64,000 bases of DNA from Actinomycetospora soli (GCF_021026295.1 NZ_JAJNDA010000015.1:62001-126000); one strand, 5' to 3'. Counted from the stretch's first letter, positions 1 to 9,004 are shown. Numbers and translations are program-made. The notes: generated by a model from the letters alone, not told the origin.

Positions 1-1
1 C

Positions 2-694
2 GAGGGCACCGACGACGGGCTCCGGCCCGCGGAACCCGTCGAGCCGGCGGCCCCGAGCCCGCCGAGCACACCGAGCCCGCCGAGCACACCGAGCCCGCCG
101 AGCACGCCGACCCCGGAGCCCCGCGCGTGGGAGGAGGGCGTCGACGAGATCTACGACGACGACCTCCCCGTCCGCGACGACGGCGCGCCCACCACGCCGG
201 GACCGCCTCCCGAGGCGCCCGAGCCGGCCCGACCCGACGTCGGGACGGACCCGATGACGGAATGGCGGGCGCACGCCCTGTGCTGTGCCTTCCGCGGCCG
301 TGGGGTGCCGGCCGAGGTGGACCGCCTGCCGGACGGGCGTCCGGTGGTGCGCAGCGCCTTCCGGGCGGATCTCCTGCCCCTGGCGGAGCACTGGCACACC
401 GATCCCAAGCACGCGCCGGTCCCCCTCCAGCTGGACGGGCCCCGGCTGCGCCTGTGGGTCCTGGCCGCCGGGCGCTGGGCGGGGCGTGCCTACACTCTCG
501 GTCTCGACCCGCTCGCACCGACGACGCACGAGCCCGTGCTCACGGCGTGTCAGCGGGCGGGCCTCGGCGCCACTCTGGCCGGGGACTCCGACGACCCCGT
601 CGTCCGGATCGTCGGGCGGGCGCGGCAGCGTCGGCTCGCCGAACTGGTCGGGGGCCGGCCACGGCACCTCCACGACGGGGTGTGGCCGGACTGA
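2..694 (+). CDS. Hypothetical protein, C-terminal part (5' end outside window)
   Basis: An open frame enters from the left edge and ends with TGA at 692-694. The first ~84 visible residues are a Pro/Asp/Glu-rich linker with three PSPPST units and an acidic patch (YDDDLPVRDDG); the last ~146 residues, from MTEWRAHALC onward, look like a compact folded domain ending GRPRHLHDGVWPD. I do not recognise the domain. It lies directly upstream of topA in the same direction, 166 bases apart, which suggests a linked housekeeping neighbourhood but gives no function. The ATG at 254 could be an internal start, but the open frame with consistent codon use continues upstream of it. Confidence 0.7.
   Translation, partial: EGTDDGLRPAEPVEPAAPSPPSTPSPPSTPSPPSTPTPEPRAWEEGVDEIYDDDLPVRDDGAPTTPGPPPEAPEPARPDVGTDPMTEWRAHALCCAFRGRGVPAEVDRLPDGRPVVRSAFRADLLPLAEHWHTDPKHAPVPLQLDGPRLRLWVLAAGRWAGRAYTLGLDPLAPTTHEPVLTACQRAGLGATLAGDSDDPVVRIVGRARQRRLAELVGGRPRHLHDGVWPD
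53..106 (+). repeat. Three tandem 18-bp units coding PSPPST
   Basis: In-frame units CCGAGCCCGCCGAGCACA at 53-70 and 71-88, with a near copy at 89-106, encode (PSPPST)3, a flexible linker prone to copy-number change. Confidence 0.8.
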
Positions 695-860
695 CGGATC
701 CGATTCAGGCTCGTGACCAGCGGGAATCGGGCGGTGGACCGGGAACGACCGCACGGCGGACGACGTTCTCGATGGCACGGAGGTCGCCGTGAGGCACACT
801 GGCGACGAGTGGGGGACCCGAGAGCGGGCCGCCACGAGGCGACGAGACGAGGCATGACTG

Positions 861-3797
861 GTGGCAGCGCGAGAGGCGGCGGCTGGGAAGTCGGCATCGA
901 CATCGGCACGGAGCGCAACCGCGACGGCCGACGAGACGTCCGCTCCGACCCAGCGCGCCCGCGCGTCGAGCACGCGCAGGAGCACGGCCAAGGGCGGCGG
1001 GCGCAAGAACGGCACCGGCACGGCGACGCCCGCGGGTGACGGCAACCGCCGGCTCGTGATCGTCGAGTCGCCGGCGAAGGCCCGCAAGATCGCGGACTAC
1101 CTCGGCTCGAGCTACATCGTCGAGTCCAGCCGCGGCCACATCCGCGACCTGCCGCGCGGCGCCGCCGACGTGCCCGCCAAGTACAAGGGCGAGAGCTGGG
1201 CGCGGCTCGGGGTCGACGTCGACAACTCCTTCGAGCCGCTCTACATCGTCACGCCGGACAAGAAGTCCACGGTCACCGAGCTCAAGGACGCCCTCAAGGA
1301 GGTCGACGAGCTCTACCTCGCGACGGACGGCGACCGCGAGGGCGAGGCCATCGCCTGGCACCTGCTCGAGACGCTCAAGCCCAAGGTGCCGGTCCGCCGG
1401 ATGGTCTTCCACGAGATCACCGAGTCCGCGATCCGGGCCGCCGCCGCGAACCCCCGCGAGCTCGACCACGACCTCGTGGACGCGCAGGAGACCCGCCGCA
1501 TCCTCGACCGGCTCTACGGCTACGAGGTCAGCCCCGTGCTGTGGAAGAAGGTCATGCCGAAGCTCTCGGCGGGCCGCGTCCAGTCGGTGGCGACCCGCGT
1601 GATCGTCGAGCGGGAGCGCGAGCGCATGGCGTTCGTGTCCGCGGGCTACTGGGGCATCGACGCGCAGCTCAACACCGGCGCCGGGGACAAGGCCAACCCG
1701 CAGACGTTCAAGGCCGCCCTGACGAAGGTCGGCGACCAGCGGGTGGCCACCGGACGCGACTTCGACGCCCGCGGGCAGCTGAAGTCGGACACCGTCACCC
1801 GGCTCGACGAGGCCTCCGCGCGGCGCCTGGCCGAGGCGCTCGGCTCGAGCGACTACTCCGTCGCCGAGGTCGAGGAGAAGCCCTACACGCGCAAGCCCTA
1901 CGCGCCGTTCATGACCTCCACGCTCCAGCAGGAGGGCGGCCGCAAGCTGCGGTTCTCGTCCGAGCGGACGATGCGCACCGCGCAGCGGCTGTACGAGAAC
2001 GGCTACATCACCTACATGCGTACGGACTCCACGACGCTCTCGGAGACCGCCATCAACGCCGCGCGCAGCCAGGCGCGCGACCTCTACGGCTCCGAGAACG
2101 TCGCGGAGCAGCCGCGCCAGTACACGCGCAAGGTGAAGAACGCCCAGGAGGCCCACGAGGCCATCCGGCCCGCGGGGGACACCTTCCGGACGCCGGGTCA
2201 GGTCGCCGGCGAGCTCGGCGGCGACGAGTTCCGGCTCTACGAGCTGATCTGGCAGCGCACCATCGCGAGCCAGATGCGCGACGCGCGCGGCACGACGATG
2301 ACGGTGCGCATCGAGGCCACCGCCGCCACCGGCGAGGCCTGCACCTTCACGACGTCGGGTCGCACCATCACCTTCCCCGGCTTCCTGCGGGCCTACGTCG
2401 AGACGGTCGACGAGCTCGAGGGCGGCCAGGCCGACGACGCCGAGTCGCGGCTGCCCCGCCTCGAGCAGGGGCAGGGCCTCACCGCCGACGAGCTCGACCC
2501 GTCCGGGCACTCGACGAGCCCGCCCGCGCGCTACACCGAGGCGAGCCTGGTCAAGACCCTGGAGGAGCGCGGCATCGGCCGCCCGTCGACCTACGCGTCG
2601 ATCATCAACACCATCCAGGAGCGCGGCTACGTCTGGAAGAAGGGCAGCGCGCTCGTCCCCAGCTGGATCGCGTTCGCGGTCGTCGGGCTGATGGAGAAGC
2701 ACTTCGGCCGCCTCGTCGACTACGACTTCACCGCGACCCTCGAGGACGAGCTGGACGCCATCGCGTCGGGCAACGCCCGGCGCCAGACGTGGCTCTCGCA
2801 CTTCTACTTCGGCGGCGACGGCGAGTCGACGAACGGGGCGGGCGGGGACGGCGTCGAGGCGTCCATGACCCAGCTCGGCGGCCTGAAGAAGCTCGTCGGC
2901 GACAACCTCGAGGGCATCGACGCCCGCGAGGTGAACTCGCTGCCGATCGTCACCGACGACCAGGGCCGCGACATCGTCGTGCGCGTGGGCCGCTACGGGC
3001 CCTACCTCGAGCGGATGATCACCGAGGACGGCGAGGAGAAGAGCCAGCGGGCCAACCTGCCCGAGGACCTCCCGCCCGACGAGCTCGACCTCGCCCTGGC
3101 CGAGCAGCTCTTCGCCACGCCGCAGGAGGGCCGCTCGCTCGGCACCGACCCGGAGTCGGGCCACGAGGTCCTCGCGAAGGAGGGGCGCTTCGGGCCGTAC
3201 GTCACCGAGGTGCTGCCCGAGGGCGCGAAGGAGAAGCCGCGCACCGGCTCGCTGTTCAAGTCGATGACGCTCTCCGAGATCACCCTCGACGACGCGCTCA
3301 AGCTCCTGAGCCTGCCGCGCGTCGTCGGGAAGGACCCGGAGACCGGGGTCGAGATCACCGCGCAGAACGGCCGGTACGGGCCCTACATCAAGAAGGACAA
3401 GGACTCGCGGTCGCTCGACAGCGAGGAGAAGCTCTTCACGGTCACGCTCGAGGAGGCGCAGAAGATCTTCGCGCAGCCCAAGCAGCGGGGCCGGGCCGCG
3501 GCGAAGCCGCCGCTGAAGGAGCTGGGCAAGGACCCGGTGTCGGGCGAGACGATGGTGGTCAAGGACGGTCGCTTCGGCCCGTACGTCACCGACGGCACCG
3601 GCTACAACGCCTCGCTGCGCAAGGGCGACAGCGTCGAGACGCTCACCGACGAGCGGGCCGCCGAGCTCCTCGCCGAGAAGCGTGCGAAGGGGCCGGCGCC
3701 GAAGAAGGCGACCGCCTCGAAGGCGCCGGCCAAGAAGGCACCCGCGAAGAAGGCCCCGGCGAAGAAGACGACGACGCGGAAGTCGCCGACGACCTGA
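861..3797 (+). CDS. topA: DNA topoisomerase I
   Basis: Type IA topoisomerase that relaxes negative supercoils by transient single-strand cleavage. 978 residues. The Toprim domain opens at about residue 65 with LVIVESPAKA and has the acidic TDGDREGEAIAWH motif; the catalytic Tyr is Tyr385 in GYITYMRTDS. Zinc fingers are absent. Instead there are at least four C-terminal GRFGPYV-type repeats (VGRYGPYLE, EGRFGPYVTE, NGRYGPYIK, DGRFGPYVTD) and a Lys/Ala/Pro tail, the actinobacterial arrangement. The GTG at 861 adds about 60 low-complexity basic residues before the core; a later start cannot be excluded. The stop is one base from that of the convergent DUF998 gene, so there is no room for a separate terminator. 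Confidence 0.97.
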   Translation: MAAREAAAGKSASTSARSATATADETSAPTQRARASSTRRSTAKGGGRKNGTGTATPAGDGNRRLVIVESPAKARKIADYLGSSYIVESSRGHIRDLPRGAADVPAKYKGESWARLGVDVDNSFEPLYIVTPDKKSTVTELKDALKEVDELYLATDGDREGEAIAWHLLETLKPKVPVRRMVFHEITESAIRAAAANPRELDHDLVDAQETRRILDRLYGYEVSPVLWKKVMPKLSAGRVQSVATRVIVERERERMAFVSAGYWGIDAQLNTGAGDKANPQTFKAALTKVGDQRVATGRDFDARGQLKSDTVTRLDEASARRLAEALGSSDYSVAEVEEKPYTRKPYAPFMTSTLQQEGGRKLRFSSERTMRTAQRLYENGYITYMRTDSTTLSETAINAARSQARDLYGSENVAEQPRQYTRKVKNAQEAHEAIRPAGDTFRTPGQVAGELGGDEFRLYELIWQRTIASQMRDARGTTMTVRIEATAATGEACTFTTSGRTITFPGFLRAYVETVDELEGGQADDAESRLPRLEQGQGLTADELDPSGHSTSPPARYTEASLVKTLEERGIGRPSTYASIINTIQERGYVWKKGSALVPSWIAFAVVGLMEKHFGRLVDYDFTATLEDELDAIASGNARRQTWLSHFYFGGDGESTNGAGGDGVEASMTQLGGLKKLVGDNLEGIDAREVNSLPIVTDDQGRDIVVRVGRYGPYLERMITEDGEEKSQRANLPEDLPPDELDLALAEQLFATPQEGRSLGTDPESGHEVLAKEGRFGPYVTEVLPEGAKEKPRTGSLFKSMTLSEITLDDALKLLSLPRVVGKDPETGVEITAQNGRYGPYIKKDKDSRSLDSEEKLFTVTLEEAQKIFAQPKQRGRAAAKPPLKELGKDPVSGETMVVKDGRFGPYVTDGTGYNASLRKGDSVETLTDERAAELLAEKRAKGPAPKKATASKAPAKKAPAKKAPAKKTTTRKSPTT

Positions 3798-3798
3798 G

Positions 3799-4497
3799 TC
3801 ACCCGGCGGGCGTCAGCAACGGCGTCCGCCGGTACGTCTCCAGGCAGGTCACGGTGAGCCACGTCCACGCCAGGATCACCGCCACCCAGAAGCCGAGGAC
3901 CACGGCGGGCGCGGAGCTCCCGCTCGCGATCGCCGCGAAGGCGACGAGGAAGACGACCCCGGTGACGCGGCCGAACCAGGGGCGGGCCGTCGGCACGGCG
4001 AGGCAACCGACGACCAGGCACAGGAAGCCGAGCCCGGCGAACACGAGGTGCCCGAGCCCGCTCACGGTCACGGCGGTCGCGGTCCCGTCCGGACTCCCGG
4101 GCGGGAAGCCGTTCATCGGGTCGGCCACGAACACCCCGGCCCCGACCAGCCCGGTTCCGTAGCCGGCGACGAGCCACCCGGACCAGGGGCGTGGAGCCCG
4201 CAGCGTCCGCAGGGCGCGGGTGATGCCGACCCCGGCCGCGACCGTCATGAGCCCGCAGACGACGAACGTGGTGGTCTGGACCCACCCGCCGGGCCCGTTC
4301 GCGAGCAGCGAGACGTCGTGGCGGGTGAGGTCGAAGCCGTCGCGCACGAGGCCCTGCACCAGCGCGGAGACGACGTAGAGCGGCCCGGCGACGAGCCCGT
4401 AGCCCAGCAGGGAGCGCGTGACGGCAGCGTGGAGGTCCGCGTCGCCGCGGCCCACGAGCGGGCTGCCGGAGGGGCCGGTCGGGCGGGACGTCGTCAT
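3799..4497 (-). CDS. DUF998 family membrane protein
   Basis: 232 residues with six predicted membrane helices (for example LYVVSALVQGLV, TTFVVCGLMTVAAGVGI, LVFAGLGFLCLVVGCLAV). The pattern and length fit the DUF998 integral membrane family, whose biochemical role is unknown. The ATG at 4497 is preceded by AGAAGGG. It is divergent from a TetR regulator; the 72-base gap holds a perfect inverted repeat, so the TetR protein probably controls this gene as well as itself. Confidence 0.85.
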   Translation of the reverse strand: MTTSRPTGPSGSPLVGRGDADLHAAVTRSLLGYGLVAGPLYVVSALVQGLVRDGFDLTRHDVSLLANGPGGWVQTTTFVVCGLMTVAAGVGITRALRTLRAPRPWSGWLVAGYGTGLVGAGVFVADPMNGFPPGSPDGTATAVTVSGLGHLVFAGLGFLCLVVGCLAVPTARPWFGRVTGVVFLVAFAAIASGSSAPAVVLGFWVAVILAWTWLTVTCLETYRRTPLLTPAG

Positions 4498-4530
4498 CGT
4501 GGAGCCCTTCTGGACCGAGCAGTACTGCAG

Positions 4531-4570
4531 CTGGACCGGACGGTACCGAGCGCAGTACCGTCCGGTCCAG
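4531..4570. promoter_or_regulatory. TetR-type operator: 16-bp perfect inverted repeat
   Basis: CTGGACCGGACGGTAC (4531-4546) and its exact inverse (4555-4570) flank an 8-base spacer. A third, direct half-site CTGGACCGAGCAGTAC lies exactly 21 bp upstream (4510-4525) and contains the palindrome GCAGTACTGC (4519-4528). The right arm overlaps the putative -10 (TACCGT, 4556-4561) and touches the GTG start of the TetR gene, so binding would block initiation in one or both directions. Confidence 0.85.
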
Positions 4571-5229
4571 TGGACGAGTTGATCGTGCGGGTCGACCCGG
4601 CCGCGCCGTCCGGGCGCCGTCGGGACGAGCCGGCGCGCGCCGCGATCGTGCGGGCCGCCACCGAGCAGTTCCTCGCGGAGGGCTTCCAGGCGACCAGCAC
4701 CGACCGGATCGCGGCGGCCGCCGCGGTGTCGAAGCAGACGGTCTACAACCAGTTCGGCGACAAGCGCAGCCTGTTCGCCGCCGTGGTCCTCGGGGTGACC
4801 GCCACGGCCGAGGCGTTCGGCGCGGAGCTCACCGCCGCGCTCGCCGCCGTCCGGCGCCCGGAGGAGGTCGAGCCGGCGCTGCGGATGCTCCTGCGACGCT
4901 GGGCCGCGGTGGCGCTGAGTCCCCGCGTGCTGGCCATGCGCCGCCTCGTGATCGCCGAGGCCGGGCGCTTCCCGGAGCTCGCCGCCGAGTACCACCGCCG
5001 GGCGCCCGAGGCGACGCTGCGCACGGTGGCGGCGGGCCTGGCCGACCTGGTCGAGCGGGGGCTCGCGCGCGTCGAGGACCCCGACCGCGTCGCCGCCGAC
5101 CTCGCGTTCGTGCTCTTCGGCGCCGAGCTCGACCGTGCCCTGTTCCACCCCGGGACCCCGCCACCCGACGCCGAGCGGCTCGACGCGCTCGTCGACCACG
5201 CGTTCCGGGTCGTCCGCCCGCTCGGGTGA
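4570..5229 (+). CDS. TetR/AcrR family regulator (AefR-like C-terminal domain)
   Basis: 219 residues from the GTG at 4570. The N-terminal helix-turn-helix is clear (AARAAIVRAATEQFL, then ISTDRIAAAAAVSKQTVYNQF-like sequence with the family VSKQTVYNQFGDK core). The C-terminal half (RRLVIAEAGRFPELAAEYH) resembles the AefR-type ligand domain. There is no Shine-Dalgarno and the likely -10 TACCGT ends 8 bases before the GTG, so a leaderless transcript is probable; TTG 4579 and GTG 4585 are alternative starts in the same frame. It likely represses itself and the divergent DUF998 gene through the inverted repeat between them. Confidence 0.9.
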   Translation: MDELIVRVDPAAPSGRRRDEPARAAIVRAATEQFLAEGFQATSTDRIAAAAAVSKQTVYNQFGDKRSLFAAVVLGVTATAEAFGAELTAALAAVRRPEEVEPALRMLLRRWAAVALSPRVLAMRRLVIAEAGRFPELAAEYHRRAPEATLRTVAAGLADLVERGLARVEDPDRVAADLAFVLFGAELDRALFHPGTPPPDAERLDALVDHAFRVVRPLG

Positions 5230-5313
5230 CGCCGGGTAACGAGGAGGTCAAGATCCCCGATAGGCCGGTCGTCCGAGCGCACGGTGCGCCCGGCGGACCA
5301 GTTCGGGGGAACC

Positions 5314-6081
5314 GTGCGCATCGCCGCGCTCGTCGTCGGGGCCGTGACGGCCGTCCTGCTGCTCGCCGGGTGCGGGCCGGCGTCGTCGACCCGCTCCTTC
5401 CCGACGACGGGTGCGGCGGCTCCGGTCGCTGCCTCGCCCGTGGCGGACAGCGACGTGGCCGCCGACGGGGCGACGGACGGCATGGTCACCCGGGTGATCG
5501 ACGGGGACACCTTCGTCGTCGACGGCGGCACCGAGGTCCGGGTCCTCGGGATCGACTCGTGCGAGGCGCCGACCGCCGGGGGCAGGCGGGCGACGCGGGC
5601 GGCCGAGGACGCGATCCTCGGCCAGACGGTCCGACTCACCGCCGAGCCCGGGGTCGACCGCGACCGCTACGGCCGCGAGCTGCGCTACGTGTCCTACGCC
5701 GGCGGCGACCTCGCCGAGATGATGGTCCGCGCGGACCACACGGCGATCTACGCGAAGGGCCGCAACGACGCCTCGTCCGCGGTGCAGGCCCGGCTGCGCT
5801 CCCTCGACGGCAACGGCCGTACCTGCGGGGCCGCGGCCACCAGCACGAAGCAGGCCGCACCCGTCGTCGGGAACCCCTCGCCGAAGCCGCAGCCGAAGGC
5901 CTCCCCGAAGCCGGCCCCGCGTCCCGTGGCGGCCGCGCCGAAGCCGGCCGCGGCCTCGTACGCGAACTGCGACGCGGCGCGCGCCGCCGGGGCGGCGCCG
6001 CTGCACCGCGGCGAGCCGGGCTACTCGGGCAAGCTCGACCGCGACGGCGACGGGATCGCCTGCGAACCGAAGAAGCGGTAG
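5314..6081 (+). CDS. Secreted thermonuclease-family lipoprotein with Excalibur domain
   Basis: 255 residues. Signal peptide MRIAALVVGAVTAVLLLAGC with a lipobox Cys20 indicates export and lipidation. The nuclease-like core (VTRVIDGDTFVVDGGTEVRV ... LGIDSCEAP ... DRDRYGRELRYV) matches the staphylococcal nuclease fold. After a Lys/Pro linker the C-terminus has an Excalibur motif, DRDGDGIACEP, a calcium-binding-like signature common on actinobacterial surface nucleases. The GTG at 5314 has GGGGGAA upstream and gives the signal peptide; an in-frame GTG at 5284 would put ten residues before it. Two inverted copies of the 14-mer TCCCGACGACGGGT lie inside this gene (5399 and 5859). Confidence 0.92.
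   Translation: MRIAALVVGAVTAVLLLAGCGPASSTRSFPTTGAAAPVAASPVADSDVAADGATDGMVTRVIDGDTFVVDGGTEVRVLGIDSCEAPTAGGRRATRAAEDAILGQTVRLTAEPGVDRDRYGRELRYVSYAGGDLAEMMVRADHTAIYAKGRNDASSAVQARLRSLDGNGRTCGAAATSTKQAAPVVGNPSPKPQPKASPKPAPRPVAAAPKPAAASYANCDAARAAGAAPLHRGEPGYSGKLDRDGDGIACEPKKR
5399..5412 (+). repeat. Interspersed 14-mer TCCCGACGACGGGT (nine copies in window)
   Basis: Exact copies on + at 5399-5412, 10593-10606, 23345-23358, 54358-54371, 58974-58987 and on - at 5859-5872, 28422-28435, 31480-31493, 47650-47663. Core is CCCG-N4-CGGG. One-mismatch copies (first base G) are at 19202-19215 and 45209-45222. This copy is inside the nuclease gene. Confidence 0.85.
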
Positions 6082-6082
6082 G

Positions 6083-6265
6083 TCAGTCCTTCGTGTACGA
6101 GTAGCCGCCCGGCAGGTCGACGGTCTTCCGGCCGGTGCGGCTGTTCCACGTGAACGGACCGAGCTTCACCGAGTACGACACCGTCTTGCCCGCGTCGGAG
6201 CGCGAGACGTTCCGCCAGATCGGCAGCGGGCCGAGACGGCGCTTCTTACGGTAGTTCAGTCCCAT
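6083..6265 (-). CDS. DUF4236-like small protein
   Basis: 60 residues beginning MGLNYRKKRRLGPLPIWRN and ending PGGYSYTKD. The N-terminal Arg/Lys-rich turn followed by SVKLGPFTWNSRTGRKTVDLPG-type sequence fits the short beta-rich DUF4236 pattern seen in actinobacteria and their phages; function unknown. The ATG has a strong AGGAGA ribosome site. It is convergent with the nuclease gene, one base between the stops. Confidence 0.75.
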   Translation of the reverse strand: MGLNYRKKRRLGPLPIWRNVSRSDAGKTVSYSVKLGPFTWNSRTGRKTVDLPGGYSYTKD

Positions 6266-6356
6266 ACCGTTCTCCTGCCCGCTGTCCGGCGCTCCCACGC
6301 GCGTCCGACCGGGCGGGACGGTGGCCGGATTCACTCGGACGTGTGAGGGTCGTGGG

Positions 6357-6833
6357 ATGGACGAGCGCAGGGCCGAGGGGTTCACCGACCCCCTCGCCGG
6401 GCCGGACGGGACCCGGCCGACGCGTCGGGAGGACGACCCGACGACCGCCACCGCCCCGTCCTCGGACCTCCGGCTCCCGGGCGCGGTCGACGACGACGGC
6501 GTCGCGCGGTGGATGGACGAGGACCGGGGGCGGGCGCTGCAGCCGCTGGGCCGGGACGTGCCGCCGCCCCGCCCGATCCCGCCGCCCCGCCGGGAGCGGG
6601 TGCTGCCGCCCGAGTACGCCGAGCCCGCGTCGACCGCGGCGGACCACGGTGAGGAGTCCGCCTGGCAGCGCGAGCGGCGGGAGGAGGCCGAGTTCCGGGC
6701 GCAGTTCGGGGAGTGGCGCGCCGGCGCGGCCCCACGGTCGCCGGGTCCGCTCGGCGGCGTGCGGCTGGGGGCGCCGCTGATCGTGCTGATCGCGGTGCTC
6801 ATCGCGGTGTTCGCGCTGGCCCTGCACCTGTGA
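6357..6833 (+). CDS. Hypothetical tail-anchored protein
   Basis: 158 residues: a hydrophilic, Pro/Arg/Asp-rich region of about 130 residues followed by a single C-terminal hydrophobic helix (LIVLIAVLIAVFALALHL), so it is likely anchored with the bulk in the cytoplasm. The ATG at 6357 is preceded by GAGGG; an upstream GTG (6321) would add 12 residues. No family recognised. It ends 38 bases before holB and may be cotranscribed with it. Confidence 0.7.
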   Translation: MDERRAEGFTDPLAGPDGTRPTRREDDPTTATAPSSDLRLPGAVDDDGVARWMDEDRGRALQPLGRDVPPPRPIPPPRRERVLPPEYAEPASTAADHGEESAWQRERREEAEFRAQFGEWRAGAAPRSPGPLGGVRLGAPLIVLIAVLIAVFALALHL

Positions 6834-6870
6834 GCGGAGGCTGTCGGGGGTCTGGGGCATCATCGGTCCC

Positions 6871-8079
6871 GTGAGCGTGTGGTCGCAGGTCGTGGGGCAG
6901 CCGGAGGCGGTCGACGAGCTGCGCGCGGCCGCCGAGCACGCGGCCCACGTCCGGTTCACCTCCGACGGGGCCGAACCCGAGGGCGCGCCGCGGCACGCCG
7001 GCGGGATGACGCACGCGTGGCTGTTCACCGGGCCGCCGGGGTCGGGGCGGTCGGTGGCCGCGCGGGCCTTCGCCGCGGCCCTGCAGTGCCCGCGGGGCGG
7101 CTGCGACGCGTGCCAGGTCTGTCGCACGGTCCTGGCCGGTACGCACGCGGACGTCCACGAGGTGGCCACCGAGAAGCTCTCGCTCGGGGTCAAGGAGATG
7201 CGCGCGGTCATCGAGCGGGCGGCGCGGATGCCGACCACCGCGCGCTGGCAGGTGGTGCTGATCGAGGACGCCGACCGCATGTCGGAGAACGCCTCGAACG
7301 CCGTGCTCAAGGCGGTGGAGGAGCCCAACGAGCGCACCGTGTTCCTGCTCTGCGCGCCCAGCGAGCACCCGGACGACGTCAGCGTCACCATCCGGTCCCG
7401 CTGCCGGCCGGTGCGGCTGCGCACCCCGCAGGCGTCGGCCATCGCCGACGTGCTCCGCGAGCGCGACGGGATCGACGCGGACACCGCCTCGTGGGCCGCG
7501 AGCGTCTGCGGCGGGCACATCGGACGCGCACGGCGCCTCGCGCGTGACGAGGACGCCCGGGGGCGGCGGGAGGCGGTCCTGGGGCTGCCGCGCGCGGTGC
7601 GGGACGCGGCCGCCGCGTTCGCCGCGTCGGACGACATGCTGGCCGCCGCCGAGGCCGAGATGGTCGCCCTCACCGGGGCGCGCGACGAGGCGGAGCGCGA
7701 GGAGCTCGCCGTCTCGATGGGCGCGGGCGGCACGGGGAAGGGCGTCGCGCAGGCGCAGCGGGCGGCGAAGGCCGCGGAGAAGGAGCTGGAGAAGGCGCAG
7801 AAGCTGCGGCAGACTCGGGCACGGCGCGACTCGCTCGACCGGGCGCTCGTCGACCTGGCGGGCTACTACCGCGACGTGCTCGTCCGCGGGTTCGGCGCGC
7901 AGGTGGCGGCCACGCACCCCGACCGGGCGATCGAGGTGGAGGGCGCCGCGCGCGACGGCTCGCGCGAGTCCACGCTCCGACGCCTCGAGGCGGTCCTGGC
8001 CTGCCGCGAGGCGCTGGAGACGAACGTGAAGCCGCAGATCGCCGTGGAGGCGATGGTGACGGCGCTGCGGGCCGGTTGA
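6871..8079 (+). CDS. holB: DNA polymerase III subunit delta'
   Basis: 402 residues. AAA+ clamp-loader subunit: VGQPEAVDEL start, P-loop GPPGSGRS (residues 54-61, with Arg replacing the usual Lys, as tolerated in delta' which need not hydrolyse ATP), four zinc-module cysteines (73, 78, 81, 84), Walker B LIEDAD (130-135) followed by SENASNAVLKAVEEP, and sensor-1 region IRSRCRPVRL. The C-terminal half is helical and charged. It acts with gamma/tau and delta to load the sliding clamp. In mycobacteria holB likewise lies close to topA, which supports the call. Confidence 0.93.
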   Translation: MSVWSQVVGQPEAVDELRAAAEHAAHVRFTSDGAEPEGAPRHAGGMTHAWLFTGPPGSGRSVAARAFAAALQCPRGGCDACQVCRTVLAGTHADVHEVATEKLSLGVKEMRAVIERAARMPTTARWQVVLIEDADRMSENASNAVLKAVEEPNERTVFLLCAPSEHPDDVSVTIRSRCRPVRLRTPQASAIADVLRERDGIDADTASWAASVCGGHIGRARRLARDEDARGRREAVLGLPRAVRDAAAAFAASDDMLAAAEAEMVALTGARDEAEREELAVSMGAGGTGKGVAQAQRAAKAAEKELEKAQKLRQTRARRDSLDRALVDLAGYYRDVLVRGFGAQVAATHPDRAIEVEGAARDGSRESTLRRLEAVLACREALETNVKPQIAVEAMVTALRAG

Positions 8080-8085
8080 CCCCGG

Positions 8086-8925
8086 TCAGTCCTCGACGAA
8101 GACCAGGTCGGTGATCGGGACGGTCAGCGAGACCCGGTCGCCGTCCTGGCTGACGAGCGCCGAGAGCGTGGTCCGCCGCCCGGCCGCCTCCACCGGGTCG
8201 TCGTCGCTGCCCTGGTCGCGCAGCCAGCCGAGGAAGGTGCCGGAGGTGTCCGCGCGCAGGTAGTCGGTGGCGCGTCGGAAGAGCTTGGGCAGGATCAGCT
8301 GACCGTCCGGCCCGACGTCGGCCTGCTTCGTCAGCGTGAACCCGCCCGACCGGTCGGCCGCCCACACGCTGCCCGGTCCGGTCGCGTCCGCCGCGAGCTC
8401 GAGGAACCGGCGGCGCACGGGCTCCGGCGTGGAGGAGTACAGGGTCAGGTAGGCGCGGCCGTTGCTGGTCTGCGTCGCGTTCACCGAGACGTCGACGACC
8501 GTCGCCGGGTCGACCTCGTCGCCGTCGGCGTGCGCGGTCGCCGCGTGCCCGGTGACGAGCAGGGCGACCGGGCGGCCGTTCACCTCGACCAGCGCGGCGC
8601 AGACGGCGGCGGGCACCGAGTCGGGCGTCGACGCCGTGACGGTCCCGTCGTCGTCGAAGCGCACGTCGGAGAAGCCGACGGCCTCGAGGAGCGTCGCGCG
8701 GGCCTCGTCGGCGAGGGGCTGCGCCTGGTCCTGGTAGTGCGTCTCCGGGGCGTCGATCGCGTCGAGGCGCAGCTGGATGCTGCCGTCCCGCTCGCTCGGC
8801 CGGACGCGTCGGCCGTTCTCCAGCCGGCGCACCGTCGCGAGCTCGTCGGGGACGAAGCGCACCGAGTCGCCGTCGGGGGAGTAGCCGACCACCACGAGCC
8901 GGCCGCGGATCCACGTGAACGCCAT
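8086..8925 (-). CDS. Nuclease-like (SNase-fold-like) conserved protein
   Basis: 279 residues, cytoplasmic (no signal peptide). The segment GSIQLRLDAIDAPETHYQ resembles the strand-turn of the staphylococcal nuclease fold (RLxGIDAPE), and the N-terminus (RGRLVVVGYSPDGDSVRF) resembles its IDGDTV strand, but the rest is divergent and catalytic Arg/Glu residues cannot be placed with confidence. The ATG at 8925 has AGGA upstream; a GTG at 8958 would add 11 residues. Convergent with holB, 6 bases between stops. Confidence 0.6.
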   Translation of the reverse strand: MAFTWIRGRLVVVGYSPDGDSVRFVPDELATVRRLENGRRVRPSERDGSIQLRLDAIDAPETHYQDQAQPLADEARATLLEAVGFSDVRFDDDGTVTASTPDSVPAAVCAALVEVNGRPVALLVTGHAATAHADGDEVDPATVVDVSVNATQTSNGRAYLTLYSSTPEPVRRRFLELAADATGPGSVWAADRSGGFTLTKQADVGPDGQLILPKLFRRATDYLRADTSGTFLGWLRDQGSDDDPVEAAGRRTTLSALVSQDGDRVSLTVPITDLVFVED

Positions 8926-8992
8926 GTCGATGTCCTGCCCCGGGGCGGGCCCGACCACGCCGTCGGAGAGGCGAACACCCGGCGACGACTGC

Positions 8993-8998
8993 TAGGTT
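8993..8998 (+). promoter_or_regulatory. -10 box for leaderless transcript
   Basis: TAGGTT ends 6 bases before the ATG at 9005, placing the likely transcription start on the start codon itself. Confidence 0.55.
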
Positions 8999-9004
8999 GT
9001 CGTC

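Noticed and set aside
705..3164. Long minus-strand open frame antisense to topA
   Set aside because: Its residues (Leu/Val/Arg/Asp runs) arise from the GC-rich codons of topA; it shows no protein-like motif, and topA is unmistakable.
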